From Helianthus annuus (Eukaryota > Streptophyta > Magnoliopsida > Asterales > Asteraceae): DNA of 64,000 bases. Numbering within the stretch: position 1 is the first letter of the stretch; the number at the start of each line of letters is the position of its first letter. Shown piece after piece: positions 55,289 to 64,000 of this stretch. The notes beneath the pieces were generated by a model. That model searched no databases. It was not told where the DNA came from and saw nothing but the letters and a program-made list of their open reading frames with translations. The stretch spans positions 23,822,383-23,886,382 of the forward strand of contig NC_035436.2 in the NCBI RefSeq assembly GCF_002127325.2, read 5' to 3'. A program made the position numbers and the translations under genes.

Positions 55289-55784
55289 TGTAGGTCCCCT
55301 TGATGTTTATGGATCTTCACAGAATCGTCTTTCCAATCAAGAGTGCGGAATCCTCTTGATCAGAATTAGCAGAAAACGTGTAGAAACTGAAACAGCAAAG
55401 CACTTTCAAACCGGATCTTTATTGATTATCTATCAAGCTGATTACAATCAATCAAGATCCCTAACCAACTCTAAATTCGTCCAAGACCTAGTCTCTCACG
55501 AAAATACTCTCTCAAATACTGTTTTGGCTGATTGACTGATTAACTGATCAACCTAAACCCTAAAGCCTAACCTTGTTTATATAACACAAGGTTTACTATT
55601 TGGACTAGGGTTTCCTACATGGGCAAGGCCCAATTCGTCCCCCCTACATCCAATTGGGTTTAGTTTAGCCCAAACACTATTAACTCACTAATACAAAGCT
55701 AAACCCGCTAACCGTTTATCGTTTAAACTATTACAAGATATCCAAAGACCAAATCTAAGCTGTTGTCACAAACATGCACCAACA
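55289..55784 (-). repeat. 3' LTR of the gag-only copia element (496 bp)
   Basis: In element sense begins TGTTGGTGCATG and ends GGGGACCTACA. Carries TATATAAA (plus TTTATATA at 55576-55583) inside an imperfect palindrome CCTTGT...ACAAGG. Confidence 0.92.
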
Positions 55785-57730
55785 AACTCCCCCTTGACAA
55801 TAGCTTCATAAAAACTTTGTCTTCAGTCAAAACTTTGTCTTTAGTCTTCTTGCAATCTTCAAGTAATCTTGCACTGTCTTTGGTCTTTGGATAGCTTCAG
55901 CTTCAATAGCTTCTGTCAGCAACAGACTGTCAGCAACAGACTCCCCCTAAGCTGATGCATCCAATCACCAAATCTTCAACACGTTAGCGTTTGAGTAAAC
56001 TCCAGTTTAGCGTTTGCACAGCAATCTTCAAACTCTTCAATCTTGTCTGCAATATAGAAAGGAGGTTCTACCATGCATCCAATCAAACTCTCATCTTCCC
56101 ACTTCACAGCAACTTCTCAGCAACAATCCGCTTCAATCTGTATACTATAAAACAAACATCTCGAGAAACCATAAGAATTTTTCAACATAAGTTAAACAAA
56201 TTATTATTTTTCAAGAGACAGTTAAACTGTATCACAGATTAAGCATTTTCAACTTATCACCAACACGCAAAACTTTTTGTCCAACACTGAAGAACCTGCC
56301 TGATTTTAAAATTTTGAACTCACTTTTTAACACCGTCTCCCCCTATCGGTAACAATTCCTCCAAGAATAACAGTTTTCCATACGTTAAGAATTTTAAACA
56401 GAAAAAGACACTATTTTTGGATTTTTTATATTTTCTGAAAGCAAGTAAATACAAAAGCAATAAACACTCTATTTTTGTGAGAATCACCGGTAAGAAGATC
56501 ATATCAGAACAATCAAACTGTTTCACACAATTAGATAATTCTTTATTCAATGTTTCGTGAAAAGCAGTTCAAGACGATTACCAGTATGTTTGTCCTCTTA
56601 AACAAAATGCATGAACATTTCAAGTACCATTACCATATGATACGTTAAGGTAATTTTATTTCTGAAATATTAGCGTGTCCCACAACAGGATATACCCCCG
56701 CGATCAAGGTATGCACAAAGATTCATCGTAGTAGGTGAGTATACTGATGTCATCCTTTAAGATATCCTTACTGTGTCTAGGTCTGCATTTAAACTGTTTT
56801 ATCATGTTATGATTGCTTAACAATGAACACCCAAATAAATACAAATCAAATCCTGGAAATATAAACAGCACACTCTATCATGCAAGTATCTTCCCTACCA
56901 CATATTTCACAAGTCCAATCCAGAGTTCTGAAATCTTAACTGGGAATAGGTTGAGAAGAGAACAGAATAGATCTTTAGTAGAGATGGTATAATATACAGA
57001 TCAAATGAGATTTTCTCAGTTTGATATAGGTTTCTTGGGTTTCTTTTGGGCACTAGAGGGCCTCTTTCGGGTGTATTAGATCTATAGCGCGACAACGTAC
57101 AGCTAGGTCAGCATGTATCTGGATGCAGCAGAAGCTGTCGTTGCCTAGCACCTCCAGGTCAGCATATATCTGGATGCAGCAGAGGAGGTACACGACTTTT
57201 GTCAGAGAAGATTTCAGAATCAGATCAAAATTGTGTGTATCGGGAAATATACAGACATTCAAATAGAAATGAGCTAATTCCAAGTGACTATCTTTCCTGG
57301 GGTCATGTACAATTTTAGTTCTAACAGACAGACAGCCAAGATATCCCTAGTTGAAACAACAGTATAAAGACCCAAAACCTCAGATTTTGGCAATCTATCA
57401 ACGCAAGAATTAAGGTCATTAAACCATACACCACTGATGTGTTCCCCACTTATATTCAGTTCATTTAAGTTTATATCACATTGGTAAGTTGATTATTTCA
57501 TGCTTTTGCCTACTGGTACATCATATGATGAAGCTGCGATCATACTTAAGCAATTTAGGTTCAAGTTCAGTGTGACAGTCTAACTTGCTGATGTACTATC
57601 ATTTTTTCTTTTTCACACAGTGAAATCTCATTTTTGATTTTCTATTTTTTTATGTTTTTTTTTATTTTTTTTATTTTTGATTTTTAAGAAAAGCAGTAAA
57701 CTATTTACAAAAATTCTTATGAAAAACCAG
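55785..57730 (-). other. 3' region of the gag-only copia element
   Basis: Begins with the polypurine tract (complement of AACTCCCCCTTGAC at 55785). Otherwise non-coding, with an imperfect repeat of GGTCAGCATGTATCTGGATG at 57110 and 57162 and T-rich runs at 57605-57690. SIRE-type elements carry an extra env-like ORF in this place; I see no such frame here. Confidence 0.6.
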
Positions 57731-57933
57731 TTATTCAGGATTCCTCATCCCGTTGAGTTCGACTAAGTGTTCAAAGCGAGCCCTGTCAAATGCTTTATTA
57801 TAAAGATCTGCCAGGTTATCTTCTGTGTCGACTCAGCTCTTTGAACTTCAATTTAAATCATTTAAAAAAATATATCAACAATCTCACAACCCCCTTCATG
57901 TGCCTGAAGCAGCCAATATCAACATAAGTTGAT
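57731..57933 (-). pseudogene. Copia pol remnant: protease scrap fused to RNase H tail
   Basis: On the minus strand 57933-57895 encodes S-T-Y-V-D-I-G-C-F-R-H-M-K, matching the copia D-S-G-C-S-R-H-M protease region with the catalytic Ser changed to Ile. Only about 70 bases later, 57823-57731 encodes E-D-N-L-A-D-L-Y-N-K-A-F-D and R-F-E-H-L-V-E-L, the C-terminal end of copia RNase H, with its stop TAA at 57733. Everything between (integrase, RT, most of RNase H, roughly 4 kb in a full element) is missing. Confidence 0.8.
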
Positions 57934-57973
57934 ACTCCTCCTTAGCAGCTCCTACACACACTAACTTAAGAAA

Positions 57974-59965
57974 TTAGTTAGATTGGGGGACCCAAGCCTT
58001 AATGGTCTTGGGTCGTCCAAATTCACCAACCACTGGAACATCCATCCAATATCCATTACTCCTAACTGGAGTCTTGGATCTTAGACCTGTTGATGGAATT
58101 TGATTCTGATTTCCACTAGGCCTTTGGTCCTGAGGGTTCCTATATACATTTGGACAATTTGACCTTTGGAAATTTTGATTTTCAAACCTTGAATTTTGAT
58201 TCCAAGAAGCATTATTGTTGTAATTTCTAAAGCCATTGTTATAAAAATTTCGACCACCATAATCTTGGTATCGATTTTGATATTGACTTTGACCTCTGAA
58301 ATTATTTGAATTATAATTGTTCATTCTAGGTGAACTGCTTCTAGGTCTCTGATATCTGCCTGGTGGAGATCTAGGCTGAAATCTTTGTTGATTTATTTGA
58401 AAACGAGGAACTTGTGGAGTTCCTTTTTCAGCCTTATCTACACCAACAGCAACATTTTGTGGTTGCTTAGGAGCAGATTTCTTTGGAGAATTTGAGCCTT
58501 TCTCTTCACTATCACCACTCTTCTCTGGTAACTTCTCTTTCTTTCTCTCACTCATTTGTGCTTCAGTCTTTTTGTTGGGACAGCAGCTAGCTACATGTCC
58601 CTTTATGTGACACCGGAAGCACGATCTCCTTTTCAAAGACTTCTTAGCAGGAGTCTCTGAGGTAGATCCCTTATCAGATGGTGATGATGCCTTTGAAGAA
58701 TTTTGTTCAGTTTGCTTAATTTCAGATTTTTCTTTGTTCTTATTTTTAACAAACTCTACATTTGATTCTTTTTCAATAACAGCAGTTTCATTTTTCATAT
58801 CACTTCCTTGAACAAAATTAATCTTTTTAACAAAAGTTTGATTTTTGCCCTTTGGAGGTGAATATTTCTTTTTCAAAGATTCCCTGTTATTGTTCTTCCT
58901 GGCATCACCACTCTCAGACCCTTCACCTTGACTTGATGTAGATGCGAAACTACTTGGTGCAGTTGACATACAGGCTGCTAGCTCATCTTCATCAGGGAGG
59001 AAAGAATAGTCATGACTAAGAGGAGGTGGGACTTCATTATATCCCACACTAGTCTTGTCATTACTCTTCTTTAACCCACCCATCATGTGTTTCATAACAA
59101 AAGACGAATCTCTGAATTGACTTAATTTCTGTTCAAGTTCAATAATTTTGAGTTGTGCATCTGACAACTCTTTGCATTTTTCAGAAATCTCTTTTGTTTT
59201 CTCAGCCATCATTTCGTGAGCTAAGTCTATTACTTGAATCTTTTCGTTTAATTTGCATGTTAAAGCTTCGATTTCACTTTCATAACCTTTTATCTTCTTC
59301 AAGTATAGAGATTCATTTCTTTTAGCAAAAAAGTTTGACTCTTTTATGCTAGACATCTCACTCACCAGACTTTGGTTTTGTGCAGACAACCTGTCAACTT
59401 CACCCTGTAGTTCACGACACCTCAAACATACAGAATTAGATTTTACCTCTTCCTCATGAACTTCTGTAGTTTCATCAGCAACAACCTTTTCAGCTTCACT
59501 CTTATTCTCTACTTCAGCATCCACTTTTGTCTCAGCATTATTCACTTCAGATTCAGCATCACTCACACTAGTTTCAGCTACATCTACTGGCACTATCTCT
59601 GCCATGAATGCCTGAGTAGCACATTCATTTCCCTGATATCGCTTTTGTAATGCATCCCACATATCCTTTGAATTTGTGTACTTCTTGAAGATATGCTTGA
59701 TGCTATCAGGTAAGAATATCTTTATTGCAGCCAAAGCTCTCTTTTCAGCATCGTATGTCTTTTTATCATCAGCTTTCATGTTCACGTAGTCTGTTCTACG
59801 TGGTCTGCCCTCAAAATCATGTACTGGGTTTACGTACCCATCTTTAATACATATCCACATGCGTGCATCCTGAGATTTAATGAAGGATATGAAGCTGTTC
59901 TTCCATGTAAGATAGTTCTCCACCTTCATCATCTTAGGAGCATTCAAGTTGGCCATGTTCGACAT
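57974..59965 (-). CDS. Intact copia Gag, 663 residues, with coiled coil and zinc knuckle
   Basis: Open without interruption from ATG 59965 to TAA 57974. Gag forms the virus-like particle that packages element RNA in the cytoplasm. Residues about 1-115 are the copia Gag core (W-K-N-S-F-I-S-F-I; M-W-D-A-L-Q-K-R-Y). About 125-180 is an acidic Glu/Val/Ala stretch, about 185-300 a long predicted coiled coil (L-Q-G-E-V-D-R-L-S-A; I-I-E-L-E-Q-K-L). After a Ser/Lys-rich region a zinc knuckle C-F-R-C-H-I-K-G-H-V-A-S-C-C lies near 448-461. The tail is Asn/Arg/Phe-rich and ends K-A-W-V-P-Q-S-N. The length suits SIRE-type Gag, which is longer than most copia Gags. It is the only open retrotransposon protein in the window with no defect I could find, in an element lacking pol, so purifying selection or recent insertion should be tested. 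Confidence 0.85.
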   Translation of the reverse strand: MSNMANLNAPKMMKVENYLTWKNSFISFIKSQDARMWICIKDGYVNPVHDFEGRPRRTDYVNMKADDKKTYDAEKRALAAIKIFLPDSIKHIFKKYTNSKDMWDALQKRYQGNECATQAFMAEIVPVDVAETSVSDAESEVNNAETKVDAEVENKSEAEKVVADETTEVHEEEVKSNSVCLRCRELQGEVDRLSAQNQSLVSEMSSIKESNFFAKRNESLYLKKIKGYESEIEALTCKLNEKIQVIDLAHEMMAEKTKEISEKCKELSDAQLKIIELEQKLSQFRDSSFVMKHMMGGLKKSNDKTSVGYNEVPPPLSHDYSFLPDEDELAACMSTAPSSFASTSSQGEGSESGDARKNNNRESLKKKYSPPKGKNQTFVKKINFVQGSDMKNETAVIEKESNVEFVKNKNKEKSEIKQTEQNSSKASSPSDKGSTSETPAKKSLKRRSCFRCHIKGHVASCCPNKKTEAQMSERKKEKLPEKSGDSEEKGSNSPKKSAPKQPQNVAVGVDKAEKGTPQVPRFQINQQRFQPRSPPGRYQRPRSSSPRMNNYNSNNFRGQSQYQNRYQDYGGRNFYNNGFRNYNNNASWNQNSRFENQNFQRSNCPNVYRNPQDQRPSGNQNQIPSTGLRSKTPVRSNGYWMDVPVVGEFGRPKTIKAWVPQSN

Positions 59966-61150
59966 TTTAAACGTTGCAGACTGAGAAAACCGTACAAAAT
60001 ATCTCCGAAAACAATGGTTACCAAATTACACCTTTAGAATCGTCTCGAAAAGACGAATCCAATGATATATAATGTCACTTTTTTTTTATTTTTTTATTTT
60101 TGGTCCTAAAAATCAACCGAGTCCAACGGTGTAGACGGTTTCGTCAAACGAGCTATGGATCACTTTCTATTCACGAAAACGTTAATTCCTCTATGCGTAT
60201 CTAGTTCCTCCACTCCACCTTTTAATTTTGCTGGCAAACCAACTTAATTTCACCGTGTCTCGCTAATTATGCTGGCAAACCAAGTTAATTTCACCGTGTC
60301 ACGCTAATTTTGCTGGCAAACCAAGTTAATTTCACCGTGTCACGCTAATTTTGCTGGCAAACCAAGTTAATTTCACCGTGTCACGCTAATTTTGTTGGCA
60401 AACCAAGTTAATTTCGCTGGTAGAGGAATTATAAATATGCTAGATTTTTAAATTCGCTGGAATAAATATGCTAGCTGATCAAATTAATTTTGCTGGTTAA
60501 TTTCTCTAGATAACTTCGCTGGCAAGTCAATTTCGCTGGCACGACGGTTAATTTCGCCGATCACCGTAATAATTTCGCTGAGGAAAATTATACGGTTACC
60601 AAAGTCGCCTTTGGATTTTAATTTCGCCGGTCACCGAGTTGCTAGGATTTAATTTCACCGGTCACCGAGTTGCTAGGACTTAATTTCACCGGTTTGTCAG
60701 TGTAGATGTTAAATTTGCTGCGAAATTGTTAAATTTGCTAGAAAATTTTGGAAACTCAATATGTTTGAAATTTCTGAAGATTTTCCAGATTCTTTTAACA
60801 GTTTCCTGCAAAATCAAAACACCAAAATCAGCAAAAATTTTCGAAATTTATGAAGAACACAATGAAGAACACGAAGAACACGAAGAACAAATCTTCAAAT
60901 CTTCAAGTTTTTCTTCAAATCTTCAAGTTTTTCTTCAAAATCTTCAACTTTCCTGCAACTAAAACACTAAAAACAGCAAAATTAAATACGCAATAAGATC
61001 AAAATACCCAAAATTTCAAAAATCCCAAGAACAAAACTCAAAAATTTCGAAAATTTTCAAAACCCTAGTTTTCAGATTTTAAAATTTTCGAAAATTTCTT
61101 CAAGTTTCTGCAGCCACCAATTCTGAACCGAGCTTCTTCAAGAGCCTAAT
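59966..61150 (-). repeat. Leader of the gag-only copia element with 41-bp tandem repeats
   Basis: In element sense this is the 5' untranslated leader (about 1.2 kb). It holds five units of period 41 at 60229-60433 (starts 60229, 60270, 60311, 60352, 60393, each TGCTGGCAAACCAAG...), then looser AATTTCGCTGG and TTTCGCCGGTCACCG variants to 60720, then GAAGAACAC and TCTTCAAGTTTTTC repeats at 60850-60950. Long structured leaders often carry packaging or translation signals; here that is inference. Confidence 0.8.
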
Positions 61151-61151
61151 G

Positions 61152-61163
61152 CTCTGATACCAA
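61152..61163 (-). other. Primer-binding site of the gag-only copia element
   Basis: On the minus strand TGGTATCAGAGC, one base after the 5' LTR, complementary to initiator methionine tRNA. Confidence 0.9.
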
Positions 61164-61164
61164 T

Positions 61165-61669
61165 TGTAGGTCCCCTTGATGTTTATGGATCTTCACAGAA
61201 TCGTCTTTCCAATCAAGAGTGCGGAATCCTCTTGATCAGAATTAGCAGAAAACGTGTAGAAACTGAAACAGCAAAGCACTTTCAAACCGGGTCTTTATTG
61301 ATTATCTATCAAGCTGATTACAATCAATCAAGATCCCTAACCAACTCTAAATTCGTCCAAGACCTAGTCTCTCACGAAAATACTCTCTCAAATACTGTTT
61401 TGGCTGATTGACTGATTAACTGATTAACTGATCAACCTAAACCCTAAAGCCTAACCTTGTTTATATAACACAAGGTTTACTATTTGGACTAGGGTTTCCT
61501 ACATGGGCAAGGCCCAATTCTTCCCCCCTACATCCAATTGGGTTTAGTTTAGCCCAAACACTATTAACTCACTAATACAAAGCTAAACCCGCTAACCGTC
61601 TATCGTTTAAACTAATTACAAGATATCCAAAGACCAAATCTAAGCTGTTGTCACAAACATGCACCAACA
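61165..61669 (-). repeat. 5' LTR of the gag-only copia element (505 bp)
   Basis: In element sense TGTTGGTGCATG...CCTACA. It has one more 8-bp ACTGATTA unit than the other LTR, near 61412, and an additional A near 61614. TATATAAA at 61467-61460. Confidence 0.92.
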
Positions 61670-62497
61670 CTGAGTTTTGGCGTTCCGTTTCGATTGTTAA
61701 GCGTTGCGATAGTTTGGTTACACACATTCATACCCATATTCGTATATTTATTATAATTAGCCACGTTGGGTCGTATATACATATCCATTTTTCAAAGTTG
61801 CGACACAATAACCGGGTTTCGTTTCAAATATGCGTTACTTTACGACGCTTCACGGTCATCGAGGAGGGTAGAATAGGTCCTCACTCAATGTCATCGTGAA
61901 CGTTAATGTGTGTGATGGATGTGCGTTTTGAGTAATGAGTTGCACTGCGACACATCACGGCTATCAAGGAGGGTAGAATTAGTCCTCACTCGACATCTTC
62001 GTGGTTGTCAGCAAGTACAATGTGATGTGATAGCGATAAAATATGTGATAATATGCGAAAAATATTGCGATATAGTTACATTATGATCCGAATCTCTGGT
62101 GCTAGGCGTAACGAGTAGTAACAACGCATGAACGTGCGGGTTGTTACAGTCTCCCTGCTTTAGGAAATTTCTCCCCTGCTATCAGATCTGGACTGTTCTA
62201 GATGAGATGAGGTCACACTTCATTGTTCCTTAGAACTCCATGATGACATCACCTTGGAACGACTCAAATCCGAGGATTTAACGGTGAAAAAGTGAGATTC
62301 GATGGTGAAAAAGATGAAGGAGTGCGTGTTGATCATAGAAGTACAAGTTTTGAGGTAGAAACTTACAAGAATTGCGAGAAATTGAGCAAAAATCGGCGAA
62401 GTGCGTCTGGTCGAATAGGAGCTGTCACATCAGTGTGAATGATGTAACAGTGGGGGTATTTATAGGCAAGGGAGAAGAGAGGGAGGTGCAGTGGGTC

Positions 62498-62612
62498 GGA
62501 TCGGACGGCTGTCCGATCGGTTGGCTGTCCGATCGGATGGTTGTCCGATCGGATGGCTGTCCGATCGGATGGCTGTCCGATCAGATGGCCATTCGATCGA
62601 AGTGCCATTCGA
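62498..62612. repeat. Array of 16-bp GGCTGTCCGATCGGAT units, second copy
   Basis: Five to six consecutive 16-bp units (GGCTGTCCGATCGG(A/T)T, with one GGTTGTCC variant), then two GCCATTCGATC units, 40-150 bp upstream of the minus-strand TATA box at 62464-62457. Confidence 0.88.
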
Positions 62613-63136
62613 TCAAATGCCTCCGGCGAGCTGAGTTTTGGCGCTACGTTTCGATTGTTAAGCGTTGCGATAGTTTGGTTACACACTTTCATACCCATAT
62701 TCATATATTTATTTTAATTAGCCACGTTGGGTCGTATATACATATCCATTTTTCAAAGTTGCGACACAATAACCGGGTTTCGTTTCGAATATGCGTTACT
62801 TTGCGACGCTTCACGGTCATCGAGGAGGGTAGAATAGGTCCTCACTCAATGTCATCGTGAACGTTAATGTGTGTGATACGATGTGCGTTTTGAGTAATGA
62901 GTTGCACTGCGACACATCACGGCTATCAAGGAGGGTAGAATTGGTCCTCACTCGACATCTTCGTGGTTGTCAGCAAGTACAATGTGATGTGATAGCGATA
63001 AAATATGTGATAATATGCGAAAAATATTGCGATATAGCGATGTATGCGATATAGTTACATTATGATCCGAATCTCTGGTGCTAGGCGTAACGAGTATAAC
63101 GAGTAGTAACAACGCACGAACGTGCGTGTTGTTACA

Positions 63137-63150
63137 GTCTCCCCTGCTTT
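63137..63150 (-). other. Polypurine tract of the minus-strand gypsy element
   Basis: On the minus strand AAAGCAGGGGAGAC lies directly before the LTR start TGTAACAAC. Upstream (63152-63172, complement) the word TTTCGGGACGAAATTTCC is the usual lead-in to this tract in plant chromoviruses. Confidence 0.75.
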
Positions 63151-64000
63151 AGGAAATTTCGTCCCGAAATTAATCCATAAGAAGGGTCGCGAGAGTTGAT
63201 GCGAATGAGCGTAGCGATTAAAAGTGACGAGATAACGAGTGATAGATAGAGAATTAACGCGTGAGAGTATTGCGAAGACTATGCTAGAGCGACGAGTTAA
63301 GCTATTCGTATGATCAAAGGCGATAACACACACAAGAATGCGATCCCAGAGCGTTTTAAATTTTCGAAAAGACGACTTAATTAGGAAAAACTTGCTTATG
63401 GAAAATCTTCTCACGGTGCGGCGTTAAACTGTTTCGATGTTCACGCCAACGCTATGAGTAGGGTTTTGGTTAGGTTACTAAAAGATTTTAAAGTGATTAA
63501 AACTCGTTTTACGAAATTTTCTCGTCACGCGGCAGCAACTTGAGTCGATTGTCACTCGTTATAAGATAATCTTGTTTTGTGCAAAGGTTTTGATCAAATG
63601 CTAGAAAAGTTTCGTAAGAAAGATCAGTTTAAAATTTGTTGTGAACAAAGCCTTTTAATAATACCAAAATCTAAATTTTTAAGGTCGGCCCCGCATGGCA
63701 CTTTTCCACGGAAGTTCGACAATATGGTTAAAACACTTATATATAGGAAGTACCAGCAGCGTATCCACCATGCTTTAACCATATGGTTTACGTCTCGTGA
63801 GGCAGTGTCATACGTGTCGACATAGTATAGACGGATTTGCGATGACTCGGTCGGAGCGAGAAAGGGTCGGATCAAGTCTCGAAAGGCGAACTGAGTAATG
63901 GAGTAGTTTTCGAACTCAGTTTAGTGACACGAGCGAGTGCGACAAGCGATAAGCGGTACGCGAAATCTTGATAGCATAACACAACATAATAAGTGGAGAC
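63151..64000 (-). other. 3' internal region of the minus-strand gypsy element
   Basis: Non-coding sequence between the polypurine tract and, presumably, the pol stop codon beyond the window edge. No integrase or chromodomain motif was seen in any frame. Frames at 63055-63414 and 63624-63875 show no family resemblance. Confidence 0.5.

Larger units (their letters stand above)
55289..61669 (-). mobile_element. Gag-only Ty1/copia element, near-complete pol deletion (6381 bp)
   Basis: Complete element on the minus strand with perfect CTGAG target duplications (55284-55288 and 61670-61674). LTRs are 61165-61669 (505 bp) and 55289-55784 (496 bp), differing by three substitutions and two indels I could see (8 and 1 bases). 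The primer site is at 61163-61152 and the polypurine tract at 55786-55797. The body has a long repeat-bearing leader, an open 663-residue gag, a protease scrap joined almost directly to the RNase H tail, and about 1.9 kb of 3' sequence. Structure and Gag type fit the SIRE/Maximus-like copia group. It must depend on another element for pol. Confidence 0.92.
53261..63136 (-). repeat. Gypsy LTR in minus orientation, tandemly expanded and invaded by a copia element
   Basis: Plus-strand edges TGTCACACCCCAACCG (53261) and ...GTTGTTACA (63136). In its own sense it starts TGTAACAAC and ends GGTGTGACA. Right of 63136 the complement reads CAGGGGAGAC, a polypurine tract, so this is the 3' LTR of a minus-strand gypsy whose body lies further right. 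Without the copia insert (55289-61669) and the repeated 929 bp the LTR is about 2.56 kb. A minus-strand TATA box is at 55149-55142. Confidence 0.8.
62179..63150 (-). repeat. Second copy of a 929-bp LTR segment (tandem duplication)
   Basis: CTATCAGATCTGG starts both units (54864 and 62179). The first unit is 54864-55288 plus 61675-62178, that is, split by the later copia insertion. Each unit runs through the LTR promoter, the LTR edge and about 20 bp of polypurine tract. The copies are about 97-98% alike by eye; the second has five GGCTGTCCGATCGGAT-type units where the first has three. Confidence 0.85.

Noticed and set aside
62372..62860. 162-codon plus-strand frame with repeated C-P-I-G-W residues, and similar frames at 55057 and 55176
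   Set aside because: Translations of the 16-bp GGCTGTCCGATCGGAT array and LTR sequence, not proteins.
63055..63414. 119-codon minus-strand frame considered as the end of gypsy pol
   Set aside because: It crosses the LTR edge and polypurine tract and shows no integrase or chromodomain motif.

Overview
This window is nuclear DNA of a flowering plant, almost certainly a eudicot and probably a member of the Asteraceae. The evidence is the A+T-rich, TE-saturated context, the plant-type Ty3/gypsy and Ty1/copia retrotransposons, many hAT, Harbinger and Mutator MITEs, Helitron ends, and one ordinary plant housekeeping gene. The family placement rests on the general look of the transposons and is an inference. 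No bacterial genes, CRISPR arrays, rRNA or canonical tRNA genes were seen.

Layout, left to right. 1-10.3 kb: intergenic DNA with a hAT-type MITE, a 3.45-kb solo gypsy LTR (2194-5644, target duplication TGGCA), a Mutator-like element carrying a captured methyltransferase-like gene piece (5999-7119), and a Harbinger MITE (8090-8689). 10.3-13.6 kb: the only host gene that looks functional, XRCC2, a RAD51 paralogue. It has an intronless coding exon (12649-13563) and a long 5' region loaded with two MITEs and a SINE/RTE tail. 13.8-20.4 kb: a hAT MITE, a Helitron end, a tRNA-derived SINE, a small MITE and a decayed cellulose-synthase-like A (CslA) pseudogene, itself broken by a Harbinger-type MITE and a 1.05-kb hAT element.

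20.4-41.7 kb: a nested pair of gypsy elements. The outer one is a minus-strand Tat-type element with a dual RNase H and an antisense 3' ORF; its 3' LTR is missing. It was split inside reverse transcriptase by a nearly complete 13,780-bp plus-strand chromovirus (24666-38445). That inner element has long LTRs (3377 and 3392 bp), a perfect CCAGG target duplication, an extra ORF upstream of gag-pol and only two visible nonsense codons.

41.7-48.6 kb: more MITEs (hAT 42001-42706 with a perfect 8-bp duplication; a Harbinger 125-mer; two hAT elements), Helitron ends and a LINE 3' remnant. 48.8-64 kb: a second nest. A decayed plus-strand copia element has a solo gypsy LTR in its gag (49458-51779) and a minus-strand gypsy LTR in its integrase (from 53261). 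That gypsy LTR has been partly duplicated in tandem and has itself received a young gag-only copia element (55289-61669), which keeps an open 663-residue Gag but has lost nearly all of pol.

Most of the sequence is therefore transposon biology. The points most worth attention are the gag-only copia element, the extra ORF of the inner chromovirus, different palindromic motif arrays just upstream of almost every recognisable gypsy LTR TATA box, the gene fragments captured or broken by DNA transposons, and the XRCC2 5' leader.
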